From positions 11,196,922-11,256,921 of the forward strand of contig NC_092678.1 of assembly GCF_964355755.1 (NCBI RefSeq): 60,000 nt of DNA. The letters are read 5' to 3'. The notes beneath the pieces were generated by a model. It saw only the letters and a program-made list of their open reading frames with translations, did no database searches and had not been told where the DNA came from. Shown here piece after piece: positions 43,685-54,627 of this stretch (position 1 is the stretch's first letter; every line of letters starts with the position of its first letter). This stretch comes from Antedon mediterranea. Taxonomy: Eukaryota; Echinodermata; Crinoidea; Comatulida; Antedonidae. A program made the translations under genes and the position numbers.

Positions 43685-45857
43685 AGAATAGATTTTATAA
43701 AGCAGCTATTAGGTCTGTAAATAAGGACAAGTGGGATAGATACAAACGTAGTCGTAAGGACTTGAAATCTAAAATTAAAAAATCATATAAAAGTTATCCA
43801 AAGAACCTTTCCTTAAAAAACGACCATTGTAAACAGTTCTGGTCCTTCGTTAGAAGCTCCAGAGCTAAACCCGGCACTGATACCTTTGTCATTGAGGGTA
43901 ATCGTGTCAACAACCCAAAGATCATAGCTGAGGCCTTCAATAAAAGATTCTCAGCTAATTTTTCTCATGACGACCCTGACCACCTTTTCAATCATTCTTG
44001 TATTTTGCATGCTGGCTACCCCAAATTCACTGATATCCAAACCACTGGTGCTGAGATATTATCTGTTATTAACAAACTAAAAACAGGTAAATCTCCTGGA
44101 CCTGATGGAATATAACCAAAACTATGATTAAAATTGCTGCTAATTACATAACTGAACCATTATGTAAAATATTTAATCTATCTCTCAGCACTGGTGTGTT
44201 TTCCATTGAAATGAAGGCAGCCAACATCATTCCAATCCATAAGTCAGGTGACTATAGTGATGTTTCTAATTATAGACCGATTTCCTTATGTTCTACAATT
44301 GGTAAATTGCTTGAGAGTTACTATCTTTTCTTGAAGAAAATACACTTCTCTCCGAGAAACAACATGGCTTCTTGAGGGTTAGGTCTTGTACCACCTTACT
44401 TACAGATGTTATAACTGATTGGTCTAAAATACTTGATGAGCATTCTCCGCCCCATACCGATGCGATTTTTCTCGATTGGCGGAAAGCTTTTGATAAAATT
44501 AGCCATAAGATTCTGTTAAGTAAATTACATAATTTTGGTATCTGTGATTCAATGCTGGACTGGTTTAAATCCTGTAGATCTCAAAGAGTTACATTTAGGG
44601 GCTCCACTTCCGAGAATATATTGGTAAAACCCGGGGTTCCTCGGGGATCAGTGATTGGGCCAATCTGCTCTTTAATCTCTTTGTATCCGATCTCCCCTCC
44701 TGCATTGAATCACAGATACAACAATATGCTGATGATACTCTCATATACAGAGCCATCAGAAACAAAAACAAAGATAAAGATTACCATAATGATAATGATG
44801 AAATGATCTTGCAGTTGGATCTTCATGCTATTAACAACCGGTGTGTGACGAACAAAATGCTACTAAATACTGACAAATGTTTTGTGATGCACATAACTAT
44901 ATCTAACAGTCGCCTTGAACAAGCATGTGATTATTTTATTGGAGATGATAGATTGCCCGTTACGAATTCCATTAAATATCTTTGAATGCACCTGAATCGC
45001 AAACTCACTTGGGCTGATCATGTCCAATATGTTAAATCCAAATCTAATCGCTTGTTTGGTTTTGTGAGACGCATTGTCAAATGTCGTGATAAAGCTATTA
45101 TATTGCGACTATATATATCGTTAGTTAGACCATATATTGATTACGGTTTACCTGTCTGGATCCCCTTTCTTAAAAAAAAAATCGCTGCTCTTGAAGCTGT
45201 CCAAAGGAGGGTCACCCGTACATGCTTCCCAAGATCAGCCAGTCTCCCTTACCCTGAACGTTTGAAACGCCTCAATCTGATGTCCATTAACAATCGTATT
45301 AGGTATTTATGTATTAATTTTGTTACCAAATGTATATACAAAGTATATGATGTTAAAGTTTTTAAATATTTATCTATTAATTGCAGAAATGTTAATAACC
45401 TTAAGTTGCGCAATAATTTTATAGCCCGGACTGATTTATTTCATAACTCTGTCTTTAATTTTTTTGTTAGACATTTTAGAGATCTGCCTGCGGATCTCTG
45501 CGACCAACTTTTAATTAATATAAACTGTTTTAAGCATAGCCTTAAGAAATATTTTAATAATCTGTTTTAATCTGAACATATGTATATTTTAAAGATATTT
45601 TCTTAATTCTATCTTTTTAAATTAACAATTTTTTATAAAAACCCATTCCTGAATTTTGTAGTTTTATCTAAATTTTAATAGAATCCATGTATTATTCATT
45701 TTATGTAAGTATTTCGATGTGGAGAGCCTCTCGACGGTTATTTTTATATATAACTTTTAGGTTATCCGGCCTCATTGACTTACTTTTGTATTGTTTTTTT
45801 TTTTTGTACTGTTCTGTATATTGGCGAAATAAATGATATGATAAAATGATATGATAT
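43685..45857 (+). pseudogene. LINE-D, right part (reverse transcriptase to 3' end)
   Basis: Resumes the CR1-like protein where 24952 stops: RFYKAAIRSVNKDKW, KKSYKSYPKNLSLKNDHC, LKTGKSPGPDGI, AANIIPIHKSGDYSDV, NYRPISLCSTIGKLLE, FLDWRKAFDKISH, KPGVPRGSVIGP and YADDTLIYRAI in a shifted frame at about 44712. The C-terminal half is at 44803-45570 (LTWADHVQYVKSKSNRLFGF, LVRPYIDYGLPVW). Several frameshifts and a stop near 44983 make it non-functional. The 3' end has aaataaatgatatg and a short atgatatg tail, ending at about 45857. Confidence 0.88.
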
Positions 45858-46186
45858 TTTGGTTTGCCAGCTGTTAAAGCGGCACCCCAGTCGGGTAAGC
45901 TCTAACTTCAACGACTCTGTTGTGGGTTAACCGTCGACTTCAGGCGAATTATGCCGATGATGCATGTGTAACATATTGGCGTCACAGAAGCCTGTGGAAC
46001 GACTGGTCCCATATTCACGCCGATGGCGTACATCCTAACAGAAGTTCTTCAAATGGCCGATCGTCAGGGATGTGTCGGTACGCACGTAGCGTCCGACAAG
46101 CTATTCTACACGCATAAAAAATGTTAAGGCCAGTAGTTTTAATTTCAATTTATATACAGAGGTTCAGAACCTCCACATACTTTGCG

Positions 46187-46470
46187 TTCGGGCAAGAATT
46201 TTGGCCTTCGGGACTAATGTTTGCTTTTGGGCCCTGTGTTTGCCTTTCGGGCACTATGTTGGCCGTCGGGCCTAATGTTTGCCTTCGGGCCTTATGTTTG
46301 CCTTCGGGCCTTATGTTTGCCTTCGGGCCTTATGTTTGCCTTCGGGCGTTATGTTTGCCTTCGGGCCTTATGTTTGCCCTCGGGCCTTATGCTTGCCCTC
46401 GGGCCTTATGCTTGCCTTCGGGCCTAATGTTTGCCTTCGGGCCTAATGTTTGCCTTGCGGCATTCGGGCT
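46187..46470. repeat. 19-bp minisatellite in the DIRS leader
   Basis: About a dozen copies of atgtttgccttcgggcctt with scattered changes, upstream of gag. It generates long spurious ORFs of repeating LCLPSGLMFAFGP type. Confidence 0.92.
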
Positions 46471-46651
46471 TTGGACACATCCTCTTGTTCTCAGCAGTCC
46501 GGTGAATTTCAGGCGGACCATGGATATAGCACATACTATGGAAACCGGACGATTGTTACAAATGCAACTCCGCTTTTCAGTGGTCACTGTGTCAACCATG
46601 TTTTTTATTTCTAACCATCAGAGATGTTTCTTTGATTTCTATACAGGTATA

Positions 46652-48126
46652 ATGCCGAAAGCTCAAGAGGCCGTACAACGTCGGCTGCGGTCCCAAAACC
46701 CACTAGGAAGAAGGCAACGGCGAACAAAGAGACCCCACCACTAGACTACGCCAAACTGGCGGCTGAAGTTGAGAAGGTATTGAAGGCGGGCGAGGCAACT
46801 GGCCCCATGAAACCAGGCGGCAGTCCTCTAACAACTCAAGCCGTGACTGTGGATAATGCCACACAGGCTCAGCCATTGGACGCGTCTGTAAACGTTCTCT
46901 TTGAAGGTGAGCCGTCTCGGGCCGACATAACAATAACTGTCTCGATTGCTCTGGGCAGTAATGTGCCACTATTGGTTAAAAATAAAATATGGGCAAATGG
47001 ATACATTGACCTCATGACTCTGATCAATAACGACAATGATACTACTGGGGTCTCGTTATCAATTATTGATAAACAACTCCGTATATTCCACATTTATTTA
47101 GTCATCAATTACAGTACATCATAATTACAGTACAACTGAAAACAGGGATCCTGCATAAAAAAGCTGTAGCTTCGGGGTTTTTTGTAGGACCCTTTTACAT
47201 AAGAACAAGTATATAAACAAAGGTGTTGTTAATCAGCATATAGTGATAAAAAGTATTTTTTGACCTGTTTTTTTATACATTTATTTTGTTTCTTTAAGAA
47301 AGTTTATTACCACCATTACAAGTGAATTCTTTCCACAATTTTGGTCCATATATGTTGACTGCAAGTTAGTCTTGTGAAGGGAATTTCGAATTCAGTTTCT
47401 GTTCTGAGGTTATGAGTAGGCCTAATACTGTCACAGTAATTAAAAATATTTAAAATGTGATGTGGTAATTCATTGAATTTTACGTTTGCCATAAATCCTA
47501 TGACGTTTACTTTGTAAATATCATAAACGTTTAATATTTTTAGTTTCTTAAACAGTGGCTCTGAGGCTTGTCTGGATTTAGAGAAGGTAATGCATTTTAC
47601 AGCTCTCTTTTGGAGTTTTAATATTACTTCTAACGTGCTCTTGTATGTATTTCCCCATATTAAGTTACCATACTGAAGGTGAGGTAATACTAAGGTGTTA
47701 TAAAGACTAATACGGACTTTATGAGGAAAGAATTCTTTTACTTTTAAAAGTATACCAATTGCCCTAGACATTTTTTTCCTAATAAGCTGTATGTGATTAA
47801 GATTTTCGTTTAAAATTACACCTAGAAATGTCACATTTTCTTTTCTATTTAATAACACATTATTCATTTTTATTTTAAACTGGTTTAAGAGATACAGACA
47901 ACAGTAAGAAAAAGTTAATCACAATTACTGAATGGATGCGGGCAGTTACAATATACATGTCCATATTTGTTGAAAAATCGCCTGCTCAATGTTTGCCTAT
48001 GCTTAAATATGTCAACAACATACTAGAATTACATGCTTTGGGGAACCTGAACTGGCGGACCTATGACGAAAGTTTTCGCAAAGCACGACAGGGCAGGCCT
48101 TTAAATTCGGATGTGCTTCACAGGTT
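46652..48126 (+). pseudogene. DIRS-type Gag, split and frameshifted
   Basis: First part 46652-47095: a basic N-terminus, then DYAKLAAEVEKVLKAGEATG, LDASVNVLFEGEP, LGSNVPLLVKNKIWANGYID. Second part from about 47893 in another frame: KKLITITEWMRAVTIYMSIF, CLPMLKYVNNILELHALGN, WRTYDESFRKARQG. The IW..GYIDL and YDExFR blocks are the kind seen in DIRS-order Gag. A LINE fragment sits between the parts. The C-terminus is missing: the sequence runs straight into the RT after about 48126. Confidence 0.7.
47096..47890 (-). mobile_element. 5'-truncated CR1-like LINE fragment inside DIRS gag
   Basis: The minus-strand ORF 47316-47867 encodes the region after the RT catalytic site: NVTFLGVILNENLNHI, LYNTLVLPHLQYGNLIWG, LQKRAVKCITFSKSR, HNLRTETEFEIPFTRL. 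A 3' UTR of about 200 bp ends near 47096 with aataaatg on the minus strand. It breaks DIRS gag, and gag resumes on the other side, so the insertion postdates the DIRS element. Confidence 0.85.
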
Positions 48127-49245
48127 TCCTACGACACAATCGATGATGTAGTTAGATTAGTATTTAAAAATGGACCTAGGGCATTAATGTCTAAGACCGA
48201 CATAGAAGACGCCTTCATGATTATCCCTATTCACCCAGATGATTACCATTTGCTGGGGTTTTCTTGGGACGGCAGGTTCTTTTATGACCGGTGTCTGCCT
48301 ATGGGCGCCAGTCGCTCATGCAATATTTTCGAATCATTTAGTAAAGCGTTAGTATGGATACTGCATAATAAATTTAATGTAAGGGATGTATCCCATATTC
48401 TGGATGATTTTTTCTTCGTCGGCCCTAAAGATTCTAATGACTGCCACAACGCACTGTCTCAATTTTTATATCTTTGCGACAAGATCGGGGTTCCTATAAA
48501 GGCGTCTAAGACTGTAACTCCGACTAATGTCATTACAATATACGGGATTGAGGTGGACACAGTCTTGATGGAATGTCGCCTCCCGTTACCTAACATTGAA
48601 AAACCTGTAACAAAAATAAAAGAATTTTTAAATAGAAAAAAAGTCACACTGCGCGATATGCAATCAATGGTTGGCTTGCTTAATTACGCTTGTAGTGTGG
48701 TAGTGCCGGGTAGGGCGTTTTTACGCCATATGATAAACCTCCTGTCATTAGCTAAACATCCATCTCATTTCATTCGCTTAACTCATGGAGTTAAGGACGA
48801 TTTGCGGATATGGGTAACATTCCTTGAATCTTTTAACAGAAAAGCCCTTATCCTTCCAGAAAAATGGCTAAATTCTTCGACACTGCGCTTATTCTCCGAT
48901 GCAGCTGCATCTATTGGTTGCGCCGCAGTATTTTGCGACAAATGGTTTTTCGATCGCTGTTTTGGAGTTATTTCCAATTGTTATTGCCCTAGAAATATGG
49001 GGGCATGAGCTCGCTAATCGCCGCATTTTGTTAATTATAATTCAGCTGTTGTGGCTGTTATCAATAAGAAATCTGCTAAAGACAAAACGCTTATGCGTCT
49101 TATTCGGCGGTTAGTACTTATATGCCTCCAGTATAAGAAACAATTCCGTGCAATGCATATTCCTGGAGTAGATAACGTGTTGGCGGATCTTTTATCAAGG
49201 AAAAAAATTTACAGAGGCTTTGGAATCTTTCCTTCTATCAGTCCA
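48127..49245 (+). pseudogene. DIRS-type reverse transcriptase and RNase H
   Basis: The RT begins abruptly at YDTIDDVVRLVFKNGPRAL and continues KTDIEDAFMIIPIHPDD, CLPMGASRSCNIFESFS, catalytic HILDDFFFVG (about 48393-48422), SMVGLLNYACSVVVPGRAFL. RNase H follows with LRLFSDAAASIGCAAVF, ELFPIVIALEIWG, then HIPGVDNVLADLLSR near 49160-49198. Frameshifts near 48970 and 49040 split the RNase H. The N-terminal RT fingers are missing at the deletion junction with gag. Confidence 0.88.
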
Positions 49246-49309
49246 AATCCAATTCATGTTCCGTCCTACCACATTTATATTTAATTCATTCCTATTTACA
49301 GGTGTTGTG

Positions 49310-50260
49310 TGTTCTGCAAACAACATGGTACCCCTTAGCTGTGAAGCTACAACACTCATTCACTCGTCATTGGCGCCAGCCACGGTTAAGGCGTATCAAC
49401 GCAATATTCAAAAGTTGGCATCACGGTTGGGAAAACCCGTTCAGCTCTCTGTAAACCCGGCTACGGTATGCAACTTTGTGACACATTTACATGGTCTACA
49501 ATATGCACCTAGAACGATTTCGTCTATCATTTCGTCTGTCTCTTTTATACACAAACTAGCAGAATTACCCGATCCTTGTCATTCGTTTTTGGTTGTAAAC
49601 ATTTTACGTGGCGTGCATTATGCTTCGGATCGTCCGGATGTACGCTTGCCTATCACTGCAGAAATTTTGACTAAATTGTTAGCGTGTCTAGAGTCGATCG
49701 AACCCAGTTTTTCTTATAGATTACTTTTCAGGGCTATTTTCCTTACCGTGTTCCAAGGGTTCTTCCGGATTGGTGAATTGGCCGTAGGAAAAAGGGACGC
49801 GGATAAGAAGGTCGTGCAACGCAGTGATCTATGTATTTCTGGTAATTCAGCGTCCTTAACTATATACCATCACAAAACCGGCGTAGGCAAGCCCCCTATC
49901 CACATTTCATTCAATAGTGCTACGGGCGCTCGGTTCTTTCCAGTAAAATGTTTACATGATTACACCAAACATTTTCGGCATACCTCTGGTCCTTTGTTCC
50001 AACATATGGACGGTCGGCCGATTGCGGCTCGGTTCATATACGCAAAACTAAAATAGTCGATTTGTTTCATTGGTCTTGACCCTACATTATATAAAGGTCA
50101 TAGTTTTTGTATCGGCGCCGCAACTCATGCTGCTTCCCTGGGTTTAGCGGAGAACACTATACAACAATTTGGGCGATGGAATTCTAAGGCCGTACAAAAT
50201 TACATAAGAATCCAATCATTTTCCATAACTATAGAAACGCTTTCGTATTTCGGATTGTTC
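49310..50260 (+). pseudogene. DIRS-type tyrosine recombinase, inactivated
   Basis: A tyrosine recombinase integrates DIRS-order elements without a target duplication. The N-terminal SAM-like part is LAPATVKAYQRNIQKLASRL. The catalytic part has FFRIGELAVG (Arg I) and, after an in-frame TAG at 50054-50056, GHSFCIGAATHAASLGLA, then GRWNSKAVQNYIR containing the nucleophilic Tyr. The His-x-x-Arg motif reads HSFC: the codon at 50108-50110 is TGT where CGT is expected. A premature stop plus loss of the second catalytic arginine make this copy dead. Both changes are explained by C-to-T substitutions. Confidence 0.87.
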
Positions 50261-50427
50261 GAGCTTGGCCTCGCGAGACAAGTTTGTTTCTGTTGGTCCT
50301 ATCTGTCGAGCTTAGCTTCAGATATTTTTTTATGTTTGTTTGTCTGGGTGGTAACCCTCTTTGTTTGTCGGGTTTGTGGCATGTTCACCCAGCAAACTTG
50401 TATTTTAATTAGTTTTAGTTTAGTAAG

Positions 50428-51750
50428 TGTCGTGGGCCACACACAAAGAACAAAAGAATGAACCTCGCACTCTGTTCTGTATTTACGTTGTAAGACGTTT
50501 ATTAAAACTGGACCGTAAATCGAATCATTAAACAGACTAAACACACAAACACAAACCCCTGTAATACCAATCAGAGAAAAATAACATTACAATGATATAA
50601 GGTAAACTCTTCAACTTATACCTACGCATGACCTCAATTTATCATAAATAATACAACTCAAATAATAACTTCTCAAAGTTATCTATCTCCATCAGTTTAC
50701 ATCATTATAGCATTCAGCCAATAACACATCTTTAACTCGGGAAATTATATCATAGCAAGTCCTCAAAATAGTAATGTTATTAAACAATCACAATACCTGC
50801 AATGCCCTCCTGTAACACTAACACAGCTTAGTATAGTTACAATTAAAAACGAGTTGCCCTCAAATCAGCTCGATTTACTGCAGTCAGCAATTGTCAGTAA
50901 CACCAACCATCTAAAATAATCAATTACAACTACTAATATAACTACCGTACTTATATGCAACAACATAATCAGAAACTTAACGCTACCGATATCGTACATG
51001 GGCGCCGCCATCTTTGTTGTTTACATTATAAGAATACATGCTAGAGGGCGCTCGACGAAACCAAAAACTCAATGTAAACGATCGGTAACTGATCAACTCT
51101 CAACAGTTCTTAACTTATCAAAGTGATTAAACAATCTACAAGGTGAAATATAACTTCAACTTCATAAAAGAGTACTGTATACAGTACATAACATGGCAAA
51201 CAAGGCCATAGAACCCGTTACTGTCATTATTCTAGCTCATTTATATACAATACAAAGTCTTTGATTGTTACATATGGTAATCAAATTCACACGACCATGC
51301 AGACATCACATGGTAATCACTACTACTACTAGGCCTAATTTACGTTACATCACTTGTCATTTAAAATGTCGATTACCGTCAACAACATTAATTTAAGCTA
51401 ATAATCAAAATCACTATAAACTACTTGAGGAAGCATAGCATACTAGACTTACAATTAAAGTGGTTTTCTTCGCAAAAAATTAACAAACCAACAATCTTTA
51501 AACTCTTCTTAAACACGGCTTATCCTCCTCGAGCCTTTATCTCAACTCCCACGAGGTAATTGCTCTCCCCACAACCTTATAACAACGACGCTACCTAAAT
51601 ATTAATGCGCATACGTACAAAATCACCAAGGCAAACATTCTATAATAATAAAGTAGTTCCAATCAAAATAATTATTTAAGTGTAAAATATGAATAAATTG
51701 AATAGAATCATTCTCAATAAAAGTAACAAATATAATTCCAGTCTCCGACA
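50428..51750 (-). repeat. solo LTR, 1323 bp
   Basis: Starts tgtcgtgggcc and ends gtctccgaca, so TG...CA with a 5-bp terminal inverted repeat tgtcg/cgaca. It is flanked by taag at 50424-50427 and 51751-51754. No ORF is inside. On the minus strand a YY1-like aaagatggcggcgcc (about 51003-51017) and an AATAAA near the end (about 50508) suggest promoter and polyadenylation functions in that orientation. A solo LTR forms by recombination between two LTRs. The parent family is not in the window. Confidence 0.72.
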
Positions 51751-52069
51751 TAAGTCAAGTTAATCTTTGGATTCTTGATAACCATGCATATTATATTTAA
51801 CATTCAATATATATTTATGTGATTTTATGTAATAACCAAGGTGTTTAGTTAGTAGTAGCTATTGTCCGTACATATACGGTACACTTGATAGGGGAAGCCC
51901 ATACATTATGTATACGTCTTAGATGGAACTAAATTAGTTATGGGCTGCCCCATTATTACAACTCTATTATTATATATATATGCTATTATGTGTTTCGTCA
52001 TTTAAATAAATATGACAATTTCCATCCGAGTTGGTGTCTAATGTATTTTTCCGTCTGGCCTATTGCGGC

Positions 52070-52502
52070 ATAAAAGTTTTGTCGGAATGCTCAAAATGGT
52101 CTAAAACGTTTCCAAATACGATATTAAGCTATTTTGTGGACTTTGATATTTTTGTGTAAAAGGTTTTAACGAAATGTTTAAAATGGTCTAAAACGGTTTC
52201 AAATGTGATTTTAAGCACTTTGATATATTTGTGTAACCAAGTTTCATCGAAATGCACAAAATGGTCTCTCCAAATGCGATTTCAAACTATTCTTAGCACT
52301 TTGATGTTTTGTATGAAAACATTTTTTCGAACTGCTCATAATGGTCTAAAACGGTTTCAAATGGGATTTTAAGCACTTTGATATATTTGTGTAACCAAGT
52401 TTCATCGAAATGCACAAAATGGTCTAAAACGTCTCCAAATGGGATTTCAAGCTATTCTTAGCACTTTGATTTTTAGTTTGAAAAAGTTTTTTCGAAATGC
52501 TC
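52070..52502 (-). repeat. S2 satellite, inverted block 4
   Basis: About five monomers in the opposite orientation to blocks 1-3 (cgaaatgctcaaaatggtc, taaaacgtctccaaat, cactttgatatatttgtg). Interrupted at 52502 by the SINE-LINE composite, and the array resumes at 54488. Confidence 0.9.
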
Positions 52503-52822
52503 AAAATAATAATAATAATAATACCAGATTTATATAGCGCCCTTTTCATGAGTAATCATGCTCAAAGGCGCTTTACAAGCATTATTACCCCAGTATTTTT
52601 TGGGATCAAACACATATGGAAACATACTTCCATAATGCAGCCGGTAACCAGCGCAGTTGTGTCTAGATCTAACTGGGTACCCATTTATACACCTGGGTGG
52701 AGAGAGGCAACGTAAGTAAAGTATCTTGCCTACGGATACAAGCAATGCGGCGAGAGTTGGATTCGAACCTAGGTCTGACGATCGGTAGTCCAACGTCCAA
52801 CACACTGCGCCACACGAGGCGT
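52503..52822 (-). repeat. tRNA-derived SINE
   Basis: On the minus strand the head has an A-box-like tggcgcagtgtgttgg and a B-box ggttcgaatcc, as in tRNA genes. The body contains aaatgggtacccagtt, and the 3' part reads gcgcctttgagcatg, gggcgctatataaatc, ending in an (att)n tail at 52504-52522. This organisation is common among deuterostome SINEs. Long ORFs across it are not genes. Confidence 0.88.
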
Positions 52823-52830
52823 GTGGCGCA
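52806..52830. repeat. 10-bp-arm hairpin at the SINE-LINE junction
   Basis: tgcgccacac and gtgtggcgca flank a 5-nt gaggc loop. It is created by the SINE head meeting its flanking sequence in the LINE 3' UTR. Confidence 0.85.
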
Positions 52831-54487
52831 ATAAATAATAAAACAATTACAGAAGCAAAAAACAAAAGCAGATAATAAAACAATTACAATAAAATAAATG
52901 AAACAAGGATACACTTACTAACTATAAAATTAAATAATACACTACATTTGAATAAAGCTACATGAAATTAGCAGTTAACAGTTTCTTAAAAAGAGAGACA
53001 GTGTTCACATTTTTAATATCTTCATGTAGCTCATTCCAAACCTTGGCACCTCTATATGATAAGCTACGTTTTTTGTAGTTTGTTTTTGGTTTTGGTACTA
53101 TTAAATTTGGCTTAGTTCTAATATTATAGTAATTGTTTTTGATATTGAACTTATTTAATAAATATGGAGGTGCAAGGTTGTTCATAATCTTAAACATAAC
53201 AATAGCTTCATTTATATATAATCTTTCATCTAAGTTCATCCAATTTAGACTTTGTAGAGCTTGAGTACTAGAGTCGGTTTGAGATTTGTTTGTAATAGCT
53301 TTTGCTGCGCGATTTTGAAGAACTTGTATTGTTTTACTTTGAGTTATATTTGAACGTCCCCAAACAACATGGCAATACTCAAGATGAGGAGCCATAAGTG
53401 ATTTGTATAGTTTGCATTGAATTTCTTTTGGAAATATATTATTAGTGTTTTTTAAGTAGTACAAGCTCTGCAAAGCCTTAGATTTTACATTATCGATTTG
53501 TGAGCACCAAGAAAGATTATTATCTAATATCACACCAAGGTGTTTACATTTATTTACACGAGAGATTGGTTCTCCATCTATGTTAATGTTGACTTGTAAG
53601 TCAGATAGTTTACTTAACCTCTGTCTCGTTCCAATTAACATAAATTCAGTTTTTTTAACATTTACTGTGATTTACTGTATCAAAAGCCTTCTTCAAGTCT
53701 ATCATTACTAACCCAATATAATTTCCAGTGTCAATGGCTTCTAGCCAGGTCTCTGTGATATTAAGCAATGCAGTCGTAGTTGAGTAGCCTGGTCTAAACC
53801 CAGACTGATTTTCATATAGCATTTTGTTTAGATTTAGGAAATCATAAACTTGTTCAAATACAACTTTTTCAAGAACTTTAGATAATATTGGAAGAATTGA
53901 AATTGGCCTATAGTTATTACATTCATTTTTATTTCCACCTTTGTGAAGAGGGCAGATCTTGGCCCTTTTCCATTGTTTTGGAAAAGTTAAATTTTTTAAA
54001 GATAAATTAATTATATATGTTATTGGGTAAACAATTTCATCGATAGCGATTTTAGAAGATTAGCTGGTATTTCATCAGTTCCAGTCGCTTTTTTTGATGA
54101 AAGTGAGTTAAGAAGTTTATGTACGTCTTGTTTATTAACATATTTAAAAGTTAATTTGTCGTTAGTATTATTTACATCATTAGTAAAGTTAGAGAGTTGA
54201 TTAGTAGATTGAATACTTTGAGCTAATGTTGGACCCACATTGGAAAAATATTTATTTAATACATTTGCAATATCTTTAGAATTAGTTACTTCATCATTTT
54301 CTTCATCATTTGTGGTTTTAATACTTGTTATATTCATGCTTTTAGTTTTGCCAGGAATAATTAATTTAATATTTTCCCATATCTTTTTCTGATCTTTAGT
54401 ATTGAGTTGTTCAGAAAAATAGTTCTTCTTACTTTTTCGAAGTTCATAATTTACTTGATTTCTTAATTTTCTATATTCGGGCCAAGG
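52823..54487 (-). pseudogene. LINE-G, CR1/L2-like, internally deleted reverse transcriptase
   Basis: The N-terminal linker is at about 54020-54487 (KYFSNVGPTLAQSI, LNSLSSKKATGTDEIPANLL). RT fingers follow through to the KKAFDTVN region near 53690-53960. Then, across tandem copies of atttactgt (53660-53678), the frame jumps to the post-catalytic region at 52958-53641 (KCKHLGVILDNNLSWCSQID, LYKSLMAPHLEYCHVVWG). The segment that should carry FADD is absent. The 3' UTR runs to about 52823 and abuts the SINE. Truncated 5' end in inverted S2. Confidence 0.85.
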
Positions 54488-54627
54488 CTGATTTTAAACA
54501 CTTTGATATATTTGTGAAACCAGGTTTCATCGAAATGCACAAAATGGTCTCAAACGTCTCAAACTGCGATTTCAAGCTGTTCTTAGCACTTTGATGTTTT
54601 GTTTGAAAAAGTTTTGTCGGAATGCTC
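54488..54627 (-). repeat. S2 satellite, inverted block 5
   Basis: Less than two monomers continuing block 4 orientation (aggtttcatcgaaatgcac, ttttgtcggaatgctc). About 20 bp of monomer are missing across the composite insertion. Ends at the foldback element. Confidence 0.88.

Larger units (their letters stand above)
45858..52069 (+). mobile_element. degenerate DIRS-order (tyrosine recombinase) retrotransposon
   Basis: Contains a DIRS/Ngaro-type gag, RT-RNase H and a tyrosine recombinase in the expected order, with no integrase. The left boundary is taken at the LINE-D tail and the right boundary where inverted S2 satellite begins (about 52070); both are approximate. Split direct repeats expected for the order were not recognised. 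The element contains an inserted LINE fragment (47096-47890) and a solo LTR (50428-51750), and it has lost sequence between gag and RT. Confidence 0.8.

Noticed and set aside
46121-46744. 207-aa ORF upstream of DIRS gag
   Set aside because: Most of it is the 19-bp minisatellite translated; only the last residues overlap gag, in a different frame from the conserved gag part.
52530-52914. 117- and 81-aa minus-strand ORFs
   Set aside because: They lie across the tRNA-derived SINE and its LINE flank; composition follows the SINE, not a protein family.
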